From Hydractinia symbiolongicarpus (taxonomy: Eukaryota; Cnidaria; Hydrozoa; Anthoathecata; Hydractiniidae), in the NCBI RefSeq assembly GCF_029227915.1, contig NC_079879.1, positions 2,478,001-2,542,000 of the forward strand: 64,000 nucleotides of DNA, read 5' to 3'. The position numbers and the translations under genes were made by a program. The notes beneath the pieces were generated by a model. It had not been told where the DNA came from. It was given only the letters and a program-made list of their open reading frames with translations, and searched no databases. Shown piece by piece: positions 28,298-37,411 of the stretch (the first letter of the stretch is position 1; every line of letters begins with the position of its first letter).

Positions 28298-28522
28298 ATG
28301 CCTTGGAAAGAAGATTGCGAGCGATCCTTTTGTACATATAACTGTGATCACCCAGGGCGCTGGGTATGGGTTGAACCATCTAACCCCGACAGTGTAGAAA
28401 TAAAAAAAAACCACGGTACAACAGCAGCAGCCTGCACCGCGGGACATATCACATATAACGAGGCTTGGGATAGAAGAATTACGACCTATGCGCACTACCT
28501 TTATACACAAACCTGCAAATAA
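28298..28522 (+). CDS. Small hypothetical Polinton protein (74 aa)
   Basis: An intact frame in the tight plus-strand gene run between the polymerase and a membrane protein that starts 2 bp after its stop. It is soluble in character, with Trp and Cys residues (FCTYNCDHPGRWVWVEP near residues 11-27) and no membrane segment. The His-Pro-Gly-Arg-Trp and Pro-Asn-Pro motifs do not identify a family for me. The close packing and intact frame suggest a real gene of the element. Function unknown. Confidence 0.6.
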   Translation: MPWKEDCERSFCTYNCDHPGRWVWVEPSNPDSVEIKKNHGTTAAACTAGHITYNEAWDRRITTYAHYLYTQTCK

Positions 28523-28524
28523 AA

Positions 28525-29139
28525 ATGGAGTTATTACTACTGATCGCGATATTGCTCCCATTCATCGTGATCATTATCGGTTACTTGAAATATCGACGTT
28601 TGATAAATATGGCTCACAACTTAGCAAAAATATTTGACGATGTTGTCGATACATCATCAGAGGCCGTTGATCAAGAATTAGACAAACGTCAAGCTCTCAA
28701 GGATATTCGTAAGTCAAAGCCACACTTGCTACCTAAAAAATGTAGGTTTCCTGGAAAAAGCATCACTCGAGGTTATCGAGAAAATACACGCTGAATTCGT
28801 TGAACGCGAACTGCAGGAAAAGGGGGAGAAAACTACCAGAGCTCTGTCGTGTCATGCGATTGGTTTGTATACCAAAGCCATCGGCAACGTGGTAACTCTC
28901 GATAGTCCTGAAGGTTTGAGGAAAGATATTGAAAACGATCTATTATCAGGGAGAGCATGGCTGACCTTGGTATATTGGTATACACAGCCTTTGGTCGATT
29001 CCTCGCGTCTCTGTTGGTAGCTGTCCATACAATTAACCACTGTCAACTACCCGCGTCCAAAATGAATGAAAATAAGGTTGATGTAGAACAAGAAAACAAT
29101 GGCGAATACTCTATCAAAGATATGCATGGGCAATCGTGA
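28525..29139 (+). pseudogene. Polinton membrane protein, ~205 codons, two frameshifts
   Basis: It starts with a strong membrane anchor (MELLLLIAILLPFIVIIIGY), followed by a charged helical body rich in Glu/Lys (EFVERELQEKGEKTTRA near 28,790-28,840). A second hydrophobic stretch lies near the C-terminus (YTAFGRFLASLLVAVHTI, ~28,980-29,035). The three pieces lie in different frames (frame changes near 28,740 and 28,950) but join smoothly in character and order. I infer one gene with two indels. A virion membrane or scaffold protein is conceivable. I have no firm family. Confidence 0.6.
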
Positions 29140-29359
29140 ATTCTTTGACAAATGGAGTAGGATAGTAGATTCAAAAAACAAAAACAGACTAAAGGCGCCG
29201 TATACGGATTGGATCTCAATATATAGTGATTCCAATAGAATACCTCTTGTGAAAATTCTAACACCAGCAGAAGACCGATTTCCACCACAGGCATATGATT
29301 TAATAGTGATTCCACATATTAGTAAATTAAGTATCTTGGTGGTTATAACAAATGAGTGA
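29099..29359 (+). CDS. Small hypothetical Polinton protein (86 aa)
   Basis: The intact frame overlaps the end of the preceding broken gene by 41 bases and the start of the next by 8 (the stop TGA sits inside ATGAGTGA). The product is mixed basic and hydrophobic, with no clear motif or membrane helix. Overlapping starts and stops are normal in this compact gene run. It could also be a chance frame, because the upstream gene's true C-terminus is uncertain. Confidence 0.4.
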   Translation: MANTLSKICMGNREFFDKWSRIVDSKNKNRLKAPYTDWISIYSDSNRIPLVKILTPAEDRFPPQAYDLIVIPHISKLSILVVITNE

Positions 29360-29688
29360 AGAACCTAATCAAGTAATTACCAAGAAAAACGAAGGTCGTG
29401 TAGCGGCAGGGAAGAAGTTGGCCGAGTGGAATCCCAGGACAAGGCTGACTTGAAAAAGAACTTGGGTAAAAGTATTTCCCAAGAGAGTCAGGAACCTCAG
29501 ACAAGTACCTCCAAGTCCTTGGCAGTAAAGTATACTTTGGTGGAAGCCTTTTCGCGATCGCATGTATCGGAGGTGTCATATATTTTATCCGTAAGCCTGG
29601 GAGTATCGAACAGATTGTCGAAACACATGCACCAACGGTTCAGCAAAAACCTTCAAAGCCTGAGATTGATATTTTTCATATGCGATAG
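29352..29688 (+). pseudogene. Polinton small transmembrane protein, frameshifted
   Basis: The start at 29,352 gives a Lys/Arg-rich N-terminus (KKNEGRVAAGKKLAEWN). A frame change near 29,435 continues a charged stretch (DKADLKKNLGKSI). A second change near 29,500 leads to one transmembrane segment (FGGSLFAIACIGGVIYFI, ~29,540-29,593) and a Pro/Lys-rich tail ending at TAG 29,686. The domain order (basic region, one membrane helix, short tail) is coherent only when the three frames are read in turn. That is why I call it one broken gene. Function unknown; a membrane-associated virion protein is possible. Confidence 0.55.
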
Positions 29689-29700
29689 GGTATAATATAA

Positions 29701-29943
29701 ATGAGCAGCAAAGAGTATCAGAAGAATGTCGTTGATAGTCTATTGGAATCCGTGAGATTAGTATCATATACTATTCTGCTAGCACTAGGTGCCAAAAAGG
29801 CGCTGGGCGTTTCTCGACCAGGCGCCAAGATGGATCTTGAGGATGGGGTTAAGCTCGCCGGATATATGACAGGGGCTATCTTATTTGATGACTACGCGAT
29901 TAAGCAAGGCTGGTATAAGCGTTCCATAATGCCACCTAAGTAA
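29701..29943 (+). CDS. Small conserved Polinton membrane protein (80 aa), intact
   Basis: Intact frame, 12 bases after the previous gene and 18 before the ATPase. It has an N-terminal amphipathic region (MSSKEYQKNVVDSLLES), a hydrophobic segment (YTILLALGAKKALGV, residues ~23-37) and a second weaker one (LAGYMTGAILFDDYAI, ~52-67), ending in a short basic tail. Small double-hydrophobic proteins next to the ATPase are common in Polintons. No enzymatic motif is visible. Its intactness next to broken large genes reflects its small size. Confidence 0.7.
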   Translation: MSSKEYQKNVVDSLLESVRLVSYTILLALGAKKALGVSRPGAKMDLEDGVKLAGYMTGAILFDDYAIKQGWYKRSIMPPK

Positions 29944-29961
29944 GCACCTACAAAAGAATAA

Positions 29962-30561
29962 ATGACTCTAAACATCGTAAAAAATCCGTGCACTACAATA
30001 TTTACCGGGCCTACGTCGTGCGGTAAAACTCAAAGAGTTCTGGACCTGCTTGAGCACAAGTACAGGGGACAATTCCACAATATCGTAATCCTTTGCCCTA
30101 CCATACTATGGAATACCACATACTTGTCGAGGCACTGCCTCTGGAAAGATGACTATGTGTTCCTTATTGACCCAGGTGATCAGCTTTTCGATTGGATTCA
30201 GCGATTATCGAATATCCTCGCTGGTGAAGAAACGCTATTCATTATCGATGACATGATAGCGGACGAGAGTCTGGATAAGCGTGGACAACCGCTCCTTGAG
30301 CTCGCAATATCTGGTAGACATCGTCGGCACAGCCTCTGTCTCCTAACCCAGAGTTATACCGCGATCCCAAAGAACCTCCGCCGACAGAAAGAGCAGCTGT
30401 TTATGTGGTACCCTAGTGAACGATCTAATATGAAGCTGATTGATGAAGAAACCAACCTGATAGACGATTGGGACACCATTAAAGTTCAACTTAAAGGATC
30501 AAAACATGCGTGCTTGTATACTAGACTGGACTATCCCAGGACTTGGACTATTCTAGAATAA
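29962..30561 (+). CDS. FtsK/HerA-type genome-packaging ATPase, intact
   Basis: A 199-residue P-loop ATPase. Walker A GPTSCGKT is at residues ~16-23, close to the N-terminus as in A32-type packaging ATPases. Walker B LFIIDDM lies near residues 92-98. A sensor-like LLTQSY at ~127-132 precedes an Arg-rich stretch (PKNLRRQKEQL). It powers genome translocation into capsids in this family and is one of the marker genes of Polintons as virus-like elements. The frame is undamaged. It lies in the plus-strand run of small genes, with its stop 2 bases before the next start. Confidence 0.92.
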   Translation: MTLNIVKNPCTTIFTGPTSCGKTQRVLDLLEHKYRGQFHNIVILCPTILWNTTYLSRHCLWKDDYVFLIDPGDQLFDWIQRLSNILAGEETLFIIDDMIADESLDKRGQPLLELAISGRHRRHSLCLLTQSYTAIPKNLRRQKEQLFMWYPSERSNMKLIDEETNLIDDWDTIKVQLKGSKHACLYTRLDYPRTWTILE

Positions 30562-30563
30562 AT

Positions 30564-30758
30564 ATGTCATATATCAGAACATTAGAAAATCAGCTGGCTG
30601 CTTGCCATGAAGAGCTCGATCATTTAGAGCGGAGCATAGAGGTCCTTCAAGGGGGTCTAAGGGATGCACTGGAGAGAGAAAGGATCCATAGGAATATTAA
30701 TCATTTTGCTATATTAATATCAACCGTCCTAATGATCACCCTGGTTAGGCTAATGTAA
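30564..30758 (+). CDS. Short coiled-coil, tail-anchored membrane protein (64 aa)
   Basis: I choose the ATG at 30,564 (MSYIRTLENQLAACHEEL) rather than an upstream in-frame codon inside the ATPase end. The 2-base gap matches the packing of the neighbours. Residues 5-45 form a heptad-like coiled coil rich in Leu/Glu. Residues ~49-62 (FAILISTVLMITLV) form a C-terminal membrane anchor. The layout is that of a tail-anchored structural or assembly protein. Function unknown. Confidence 0.6.
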   Translation: MSYIRTLENQLAACHEELDHLERSIEVLQGGLRDALERERIHRNINHFAILISTVLMITLVRLM

Positions 30759-30796
30759 ATTAAATAAATATCTCGTCAATTACATTATTTAACACA

Positions 30797-31546
30797 TTGC
30801 CTACCATTGAGATATTATTAAACAAGGGTAAGCCCATGTTTAAACGTGCTGATCTTGGGAGATTTTTAGGGATTACTGATATAAGAACATCTTGTAGAGC
30901 TCTAAATATAGTGGAGAATACGCGCATAGAGCTAAATGCTCAGGACCCGGCATACCATGTCGGGCTAAGGGAAACTAAAAATGCTCACGATATATTCATC
31001 TCTTTGGATAATGCTTTAGAGATTGTACATAGATCTCGAAAACCAAAGGTTCTTGAAATTATGAGAATGCTGGCGTCGAAAGGGATTGAAAAATTACAAG
31101 AAACCATCGAAGAGCATCATCAAGCTCTTGCAATACTCAGCGATGACCTGAAGGATAGGGACGTAACTATAGCAAACCTTCAGGAGGATCTTCATGAGAG
31201 AGAACACCAGCTTGATCTCCGAATATTGGAAAATGCGGGGCTTTGTGATCGGTATGTACCTCCTGGTTATCCCTATGATAATGTGATATGTGTTACTGAC
31301 AAAAATAATCCTAATGAATGTGGGAAAAAAGGCCAACATCCCCACTATATAATTCGTTGCCAACGTAGATCCTTAAATGATCAACTCCGTACACTGAGGG
31401 ATATGTACCCTAACGCCGTACATACATGGAATAGCTTCAGGGATCATAATCCTGGGATAAAGAATTCATGGCGAAATCATTTTAGTTTACCAGATAACGC
31501 CACGCGCGAGTTATTCGAAGGGTTGTATGATATCGATATGTCATAA
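30797..31546 (+). CDS. BRO-N-like protein with coiled coil and C-terminal domain
   Basis: The N-terminal ~100 residues have the pattern of BRO-N/MSV199-type DNA-associated domains: strand, MFKRADLGRFLGI helix, a central variable loop, and HDIFISLDNALEIVHRSRKP followed by a long helix. A coiled coil (residues ~100-155) links to a C-terminal domain with CGKKGQHPHYIIRCQRR and a Trp-rich end. This resembles C-terminal modules paired with MSV199 domains in large DNA viruses. There is no ATG where the domain should begin. The frame opens at a TTG (30,797) and the first ATG is 30,836, which would remove the first strand, so the start codon may have mutated. The role is probably regulatory or DNA-binding. 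Confidence 0.7.
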   Translation: MPTIEILLNKGKPMFKRADLGRFLGITDIRTSCRALNIVENTRIELNAQDPAYHVGLRETKNAHDIFISLDNALEIVHRSRKPKVLEIMRMLASKGIEKLQETIEEHHQALAILSDDLKDRDVTIANLQEDLHEREHQLDLRILENAGLCDRYVPPGYPYDNVICVTDKNNPNECGKKGQHPHYIIRCQRRSLNDQLRTLRDMYPNAVHTWNSFRDHNPGIKNSWRNHFSLPDNATRELFEGLYDIDMS

Positions 31547-31556
31547 TGTGTATATG

Positions 31557-31581
31557 TTTTGTGTGTTATGAACACACAAAA
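31557..31581. terminator. Perfect hairpin between convergent genes
   Basis: Eleven-base arms TTTTGTGTGTT and AACACACAAAA flank a 3-base loop, ATG. It occupies the 46-bp gap between the BRO-N-like gene stop (31,546) and the integrase stop (31,593). The symmetric position suggests a bidirectional 3'-end or transcription-stop signal. Confidence 0.55.
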
Positions 31582-31592
31582 ATCAGGAAATA

Positions 31593-32600
31593 TTACCATT
31601 CTTTCACATAATCCGGGGGTAATTCTACATCCTCGGGAATCAACATTAATTCCTCTGATACGAAAGATCGATCAGGCCTATCTGTCAAGTAGTATAGGTG
31701 ACGGATACCAGTTAAAATATGGTCGAGTCTGTACGTTTTCTTGCTCCACCAGGCATCTGTCGCGCGTGTTTTTTGATCCTCATGTTCCTCGCCGGGTTGT
31801 AGCAGATACAAGTATAAGCCGTCATCGGGTAGAGGCTTTTCCTCGGGATAATCCTAGCTTTTTGCAAGTGGGACATCATCAAGCTTGATGGCAGATGAAG
31901 GTTTCATACCGATCATGGTAGTCTTGGTATTATTCATGCTTTTTACGATAGTATATAGGTGTTTCACCCATGTGGTACTCTGTTTGTCACTGACCAGCTC
32001 CTGTGCGTCCTGAGATTTGAACAATCTTTCCGCGAGTACCTTGTTGTAGGACTCCACGAACGCCGTGAAAGTAGGGTGGTATTTGGTAGTAGCACGCTTT
32101 ATCTCAACACCTTTGGATTCTAACAACTTTGTCACGTCCGATTTAAACTCACTACCGTTGTCACATTGGAATATACTCGGATATCGTAGAGGTCCTGCCT
32201 TGTAAATGTCGCGGAGCATCTCCGCTACTTCACTAGCCTTTTTAGTTCTCAGGGGCCGAGCCACCTTACACCTCGAGGCAACATCAATACCCGTCAAAAT
32301 GAATTTGTACGTATTGCCATAGACTTTGTCATGGGGCATATACAAGAGATTAAATTGGTGGATCTCATTAGGTTTTGTAACAGTGAAATGGGGATAATCG
32401 ATACGTTTGGGGACTTTGATATGCCTAAGCCATAGGAGTTGACGAGATAACCAGTGAATAACACGCTTCTTAGAGAGACCAGAGCTCTCAACGAGCTTAG
32501 TAATGGCCTTGCGTCCAATCCAAAGATGTGAGGGCTAGTAGTATATTTCACTTAATTTTTCCGCTTCTTCCTGAGTAATGATATGCTTTACTTTCGACAT
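31593..32600 (-). pseudogene. Polinton retroviral-like integrase (DDE), two in-frame stops
   Basis: This is the integrase that inserts Polintons. The catalytic core reads ILTGIDVASR (first Asp), FQCDNGSEFK (second Asp), then HPTFTAFVESYNKVLAE (Glu). Upstream is a helical N-terminal domain. Downstream is a C-terminal domain with WWSKKTY and DRSFVSEELMLIPED, typical of these integrases. The start is ATG at 32,600. The whole 336-codon gene is in one frame, interrupted only by TAG at 32,535-32,537 (codon 22) and TAG at 31,854-31,856. Both are single stops without frame changes, unlike the neighbouring genes. Confidence 0.92.
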
Positions 32601-32628
32601 ATTTATTACATATCGAAAACGTTCTGCA

Positions 32629-32958
32629 TTACATCCATTTGTACGCTACGAACCCCAAAAGTGCTAGGGAGCCAACTATAAACGTCAGTTCACTATCAGC
32701 TTGTTGTCTACTGGGGACATAAAAATCGGATAATTTTGGAGCTTTCTCAATTTTGGCTATGAAATACTTCCCCATTCCTTCGTCCAATTCTTTGAGAGAT
32801 TGTCCTGCCTCCAGCTGTTCCTTCCGTCGTCGGTTATATTCGTCGATTTTTCTTTGGCGATCCTTTACCCACTGAGCTTGGGCTGCTTGTAGTTGTTCCA
32901 TAGCTTTATTATGCCTTTTGCGTTCTGCTTCCTTGTGGCCTGAGAGTTTACTAAACAC
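32629..32958 (-). CDS. Coiled-coil protein with C-terminal membrane anchor (109 aa)
   Basis: Intact frame between the integrase and the major capsid gene. Residues ~5-65 are highly charged and helical (AEQ/KDRQRK/RRRKEQLEAGQ), with heptad character. Residues ~92-108 (FIVGSLALLGFVAYKWM) form a C-terminal transmembrane segment. A charged helical body with a tail anchor, next to the capsid gene, suggests a minor virion or assembly protein. I recognise no enzymatic domain. Confidence 0.65.
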   Translation of the reverse strand: MFSKLSGHKEAERKRHNKAMEQLQAAQAQWVKDRQRKIDEYNRRRKEQLEAGQSLKELDEGMGKYFIAKIEKAPKLSDFYVPSRQQADSELTFIVGSLALLGFVAYKWM

Positions 32959-32979
32959 ATTTTTACAAATTTTGCTGCA

Positions 32980-34236
32980 CTAATATTCCACACTGTGGAA
33001 CCTCCCAGCCAGGATATTGAACTGACCATCCATTAAGAGATACACGTAACACCGTATATCCCCAGTTCCGTCAGCCTTCTTTGTCATGTGAAGCGTGATC
33101 CCGTCGCTAAGCCTCTGAAGCGGTCTTCCGCTCCCGTGGAGGGCGTCGTCGGCAGACGCTCTAAAGTCGACGAACAGCGCATATCTTTCAGTGAAAAACT
33201 GTCCGATGGTCACTATGGAATAATGCTGACCGAAGAGCTCAGCGACTTGTTCTAGTTGATCACGAGGGAGCATGGCGTTGCTATACAATTCATTTGGAGA
33301 TCCTTCGATAGTGATCAAGATTTTCTCGATCTTCGGATTATAATATTTCTGGTTGTTACCAGCATATCCTGAAATAATAGGAGGACGCCCTTCAACGATT
33401 TAGCAGGGGTCTCTAATTGTAGGTTGTATAATGTATCACTTTTCTTCATGGTCACAACCTTGGAGCGTAGTATGCGCTCATAGGGTAGGGCTAGGCGGCT
33501 GTATCTCGACATTATCGCACTTGCCGATTCTTCGTTGGTCACCTTATCAAATTCTAGGCAGATATTGCTGATCTTGTAGGATGAATCAGCTGCTTTTGCC
33601 GCTGTTGAGCCTACCGCTGGGGTTCCGGCATCCTTTATAACGTCACCGTACGGTGCAAAATGGATGACAAATTGGAGTCTTTCGTGTAGGCCTGCTGGGT
33701 AGAAGGACAAGTCTCGTGTCAATGAGAACATCTTGCCGATAGGAATACAAAATGTGTTGCCGTAAGCTGCTACAATCGCCTTTTCCTTGTTATTACCAGC
33801 ATGGTCGCTGGCTTTGACTTGCAGAGATCTTATGGTCCCATCGTTGTCGTTGATACCTTCTAAAACCAGGTTGTTATTCCTCATATATTTTGAAATCCAG
33901 CGATCCCTATACGTCGACAGTATGTTAAAATCTTGTATGTTTTGTATTTCGTTACCATTCAGGCTAATTCTAAGATTGTGCACCAATGCTTTGTCTATAT
34001 TTGAAACTATGGTACGCTTGCTGTTAGTCCCTTGTAGCTCGAGGTCAAAAAGCAACTTTATTGAGCCGGGAAAAATCACGTCATTTTGACCAAGGTTCGG
34101 TATATCCACATGGATATACCGAACGATTCTGGTTGATTGTGGATGGCACGTGAGATATTTTCACCCTCTGTTTTTTTCCTTTCATACCGAGCATTGTCTT
34201 TAATTCCTTATGCGGATTTAAGATAGTTCCGTACAT
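32980..34236 (-). pseudogene. Polinton major capsid protein (double jelly-roll), frameshifted
   Basis: About 419 codons from ATG 34,236 to the stop at 32,980, in three frames. The order of segments fits the Polinton major capsid family: an N-terminal IxHVPSTINQN stretch, IPNLGQNDVIFPGS, a long beta-rich body with SLKGVLLLF, then VTIEGSPNEL and a C-terminal LHGSGRPLQ...CYVYLLMDGQFN segment. Frame changes lie near 34,110 (inside a perfect palindrome) and near 33,370. It forms the hexameric shell in intact elements. It faces the plus-strand gene at 34,266 across only 29 bases, implying a shared divergent promoter. Confidence 0.85.
34095..34124. repeat. 30-bp near-perfect palindrome at the capsid frameshift
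   Basis: Fourteen-base perfect arms (GTTCGGTATATCCA and its complement) flank two bases (CA). It sits exactly where the major capsid reading frame breaks. This looks like a mutation that turned an imperfect inverted repeat into a perfect one. Confidence 0.85.
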
Positions 34237-34265
34237 TTATTTAGGGCGCTTTGGGGTTGAAATAA
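34237..34265. promoter_or_regulatory. Presumed divergent promoter, capsid / Gly-rich protein
   Basis: Only 29 bases separate the divergent start codons at 34,236 (-) and 34,266 (+). Promoter elements must therefore lie here or inside the coding ends. An AT-rich TTATTTAG is visible. Assigned by position only. Confidence 0.35.
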
Positions 34266-35469
34266 ATGGCTGATAATCCAGTTCAGCAGTGAGAGCGAAA
34301 TCATTCGACCCGAGGATATTCCTGGGTCCACACCAACACCAGAAGAGCAGGGTCAATCGTCTACCAGAGATATTACGACCTACGCAAGGGGAGAGTTGGT
34401 AACATCAAAAGTAGACGATCTTTATGATCTTCTATGTAAGGAGCTTGGGCAGCCGAATGTCAGGCATTATGATGCCTTTGAAATGGATGGTAATCAGCTT
34501 ATCTATGATGGTATTAGGCTCACAAAGATGAACGGTGAGCTGCGAGCCATGGGAGCGATAAAAAGGAATTACGCGCTGGTAGATTGCGAGCTATGGGATT
34601 CGATGAATACACCACACCAAACAAAGGCAGTAAAATGAGAACTCAAAAACACCTGAATAATATTAATACCATCGAGGACAACCCTGGTGACATCGAATTG
34701 TTGCCGCTACTCAACAACGTGCTCGATGACACGGAGAGACTCATCAGAGATACTTCCTTTGGCGTGGATATCACAAAGCGTGAAAGAAGAGAGCTTCATT
34801 TCTATGTTAGAACGCTCCAGGACGACTTGAATAACGTGAATAGTAATCTACTACGATGGCGAGCTTTCCCGGGCAGATAACAAGGCTTGAGGCGAAGAAG
34901 GCTGGTTCCGACGTATCAGAGGAGCAGCACAATATTTGGGATGAGGACCTCGTAAGGCCAAGGAAGATCGTGAAAAGCTAAAGGATGATCGAAAGGCGGC
35001 AATAAAAGAATATGGTCTCTCTAGAATCAATACACAGCTCTAGGCGATTAAGGAAACGCTGATGAAAATAGCTGAGGACGATCTATCCTTACGGGATAAA
35101 TTGACAATCCTATTCAAGGAACAGGGAATCACGATTGCCAGCATTGTCTCAGCCGTTGGCTTACTAATATCAACCGTGGTCCTTGCACTAACAGGTGGTA
35201 GTGGGGCAGCAGGTACAACAGGAGGAAGTGGTGGTAGCAAAGGTTTCGTTCAAAAACAATTGGAAAGGCTCCAAAAATTTTTAAAGTACCTTGCTGGCAA
35301 AGCGGGCGCTGCTGTGCCGGGCACCATAGGAAGTATTGTGTCGTTCTTTTTCAGGGTAGCTGCCAAGGTTGTCGAGTTCGCGGCAAAGCATCTGTATTTA
35401 GCCATCGCAGGTGCTGTGGGTATAGTTGTAGCGTATGTAAATAACAGAAGGAGTGGGAAGAGATCGTAG
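34266..35469 (+). pseudogene. Polinton Gly/Ala-rich membrane protein, ~400 codons, frameshifted
   Basis: The pieces follow one another in changing frames. There is an acidic/Pro-rich N-terminus (RPEDIPGSTPTPEEQG), a globular part (LYDLLCKELGQPN...FEMDGNQLIYDGIRL), an alpha-helical stretch (~34,640-34,880), a charged coiled coil (~34,940-35,060), then an intact C-terminal 135 residues. This last part has GITIASIVSAVGLLISTVVL, a Gly/Ser linker, more Ala/Gly-rich helices and a final KHLYLAIAGAVGIVVAY helix. Frame changes lie near 34,290, 34,585, 34,870 and 34,950, with TAG at ~35,041. It is conserved in layout with virion-associated membrane proteins of Polintons, but its exact role is unknown. 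Confidence 0.7.
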
Positions 35470-35474
35470 ATTAT

Positions 35475-35500
35475 TCTGGTAAACCACCTAACTTACCAGA
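35475..35500. terminator. Hairpin between convergent genes
   Basis: Eight-base arms TCTGGTAA and TTACCAGA with a 10-base loop lie in the 39-bp gap between the stops of the Gly-rich gene (35,469) and the minor capsid gene (35,509). It has the same position as the hairpin at 31,557. Confidence 0.5.
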
Positions 35501-35508
35501 TGACAATC

Positions 35509-36628
35509 TTAATATTTCATCCATATATAGGTGATAATTAGCAATATCCCGACAGTGATAATGATAGCCTTAGTTTCCTCGTGAGCTATTGCTGACGATG
35601 GAGCTGGTGGGGGATGCATCCTTGGTACCTTGGAGGGTTGACGTTGATGATGCTTCCTTGGTATGGGCTTGGTAACAGCGTTGATAGTCGGATTAACACC
35701 GATATTAAAGCAATCTTGACTGATTAATATTATATTCGTGAAATTCGTGACATTCCCGATCCTCAGGTTCATATCGCTTGGGATCATATATACGCCATGA
35801 GCTACTGAGAAGTCGACTTTGCTTCGGGCATACCTTAAAACGTTCTCAAATTCTGCGATTTCTCGACCTGTATTATTTGGCCTAATTACCAATTGCTCAA
35901 AGGTCGTCAAGTATAGTCGTTGGGCATCGATCGCGGAGCTCTCGCTCCCGACTATATTAGAGCGAGCGTTGGCTTGGCTCTCTAGAATCAAATACGCGTA
36001 GAACCTTACGCTTTGCGGTAAACGTTCAATACCTATGCGGGTAAGGCCCTGGGATTTCTCAAGTATCCATCCGCTCCATGATCCTTCATCGAAATAACTA
36101 GGCCCACTGCCAGGAAAGTCTTTGCGTTTTGCTTGCCATGAGCTAAAAATTTTCTCATTTTTTCAATCGTGTTCAATTGGAGATACTCCAAATTCACGTG
36201 CTAGTTGCCTGAATTTTTCCATGTTAAAAGGGTTGTAGATAGAATTAAAGAACCAGGCAACGATACTTCCAATTCTTCTAGCATTTTTCGAATTTGGAAA
36301 TAAATATGGAACCTGTAGACAGCACGTACAAGGGGTAATGGAGAATTAAAGTGTTGGACGGATATACCACAACCTGATGTTGCAGTGAATACAGCGAAGT
36401 TCAATTGTGTTGACCAGAGGCTGAAAGGGTGGGTCCTCCAAGCATTAATCGGGAATTACTGTGGAAAACATAGTCAACGAAGATATCAGGGAACCTTACT
36501 TTAAATGACGACCCCTTCACATCAACAACGATAGATTGCACAATGAGATCAGAGCCTTTTAACTGCTCCAGGTACCTGCCATGATTCGGGATATATTTTA
36601 CTTTCGGCGAATACTCGTAAATATTCAT
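35509..36628 (-). pseudogene. Polinton minor capsid (penton-like) protein, frameshifted
   Basis: The start at 36,628 (MNIYEYSPKVKYIPNHGRY) is followed by a beta-rich domain (VRFPDIFVDYVF). A frame change near 36,405 leads to LNFAVFTATSGCGISVQHFN and VRAVYRFHIYFQIRKMLEELE. Further changes between 36,280 and 36,000 lead to the open C-terminal 160 residues (SQANARSNIVG, FENVLRYARSKVDFSVAHG, YMIPSDMNLRIG). A Pro/His-rich linker and a C-terminal transmembrane helix (IIITVGILLIITYIWM) end the protein. Order and motifs fit the Polinton minor capsid, which closes the vertices of the shell. Upstream (36,629-36,660) only a short leader remains before the retrotransposon. Confidence 0.75.
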
Positions 36629-36660
36629 TGTTTCTTTAATAGAAACATGCGACAGTTATA

Positions 36661-37128
36661 TGTTACACAAGAAAGCAGACGCAACTATGCGAACAAACGG
36701 GGGCGGTAGAATAAAATACGGTACATCGGTCGGTCTAGTACAGTATGATGATGACGTTTCATAGCTTAAATACAAACAGAAAAAATACAAAGACACAAAA
36801 GGATAAGCACAACATAAATAAATACAAATATAGCCTGTGTCGATAGACATACTATTACACGTACAAAATAAAACATGAAACACTAACTATTGCGTTGTTT
36901 ACTGCACTTGCTTCCTTTTGCTGCTTGAAGAAACTCTTTACGTTAAGATTTCAATCAAGAACTACGATATTTTCGATTCTCACTTTTACCACACGCTTGT
37001 CCTATTCGTACGGAGATTAGAAGCAATGTGAAAAGTGCGCGAAAAAACTATAAAAACGCAATTAAAATTAATGTGACGTGACGGGTCTCCATCTCCAAGA
37101 CGGATCTTCATCGTTTATGTTCAAAACA
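36661..37128 (-). repeat. BEL/Pao 3' LTR
   Basis: It matches the right LTR apart from scattered substitutions and the latter's insertion. Edges are TGTTACACAAG on the left and GTTCAAAACA on the right. The internal AATAAA-like ACAAAATAAAACATG and TATAAAAACG boxes are present. It abuts the leader of the minor capsid gene. Confidence 0.9.
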
Positions 37129-37411
37129 CTCCCCACCAGTGAGTACTCGTGTACGAACGACTGTCCATCTAGTAACGCCTTATTTTATATAATTGATTAT
37201 CTTGCTTACGTCGGACTCGTTAAAGATGTACGTCGTTTATGTACGTCGTTTAAATACGTCATTCCGATTTCTTCATCAGCGCTTTGCAATATCGTTTGCC
37301 CAAGACTTATCATCGAATTTTACAACTTCGTTGTTGTTTCTTCACGAATTATGTACACCTATAAATAACACAATTCACCGTCGTATGCAAAGCATAGTTC
37401 AGGTGACATTT

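Noticed and set aside
32294-32551. 85-residue minus-strand frame as a separate gene
   Set aside because: It overlaps the integrase N-terminal domain in another frame. The integrase frame is supported across the whole span.
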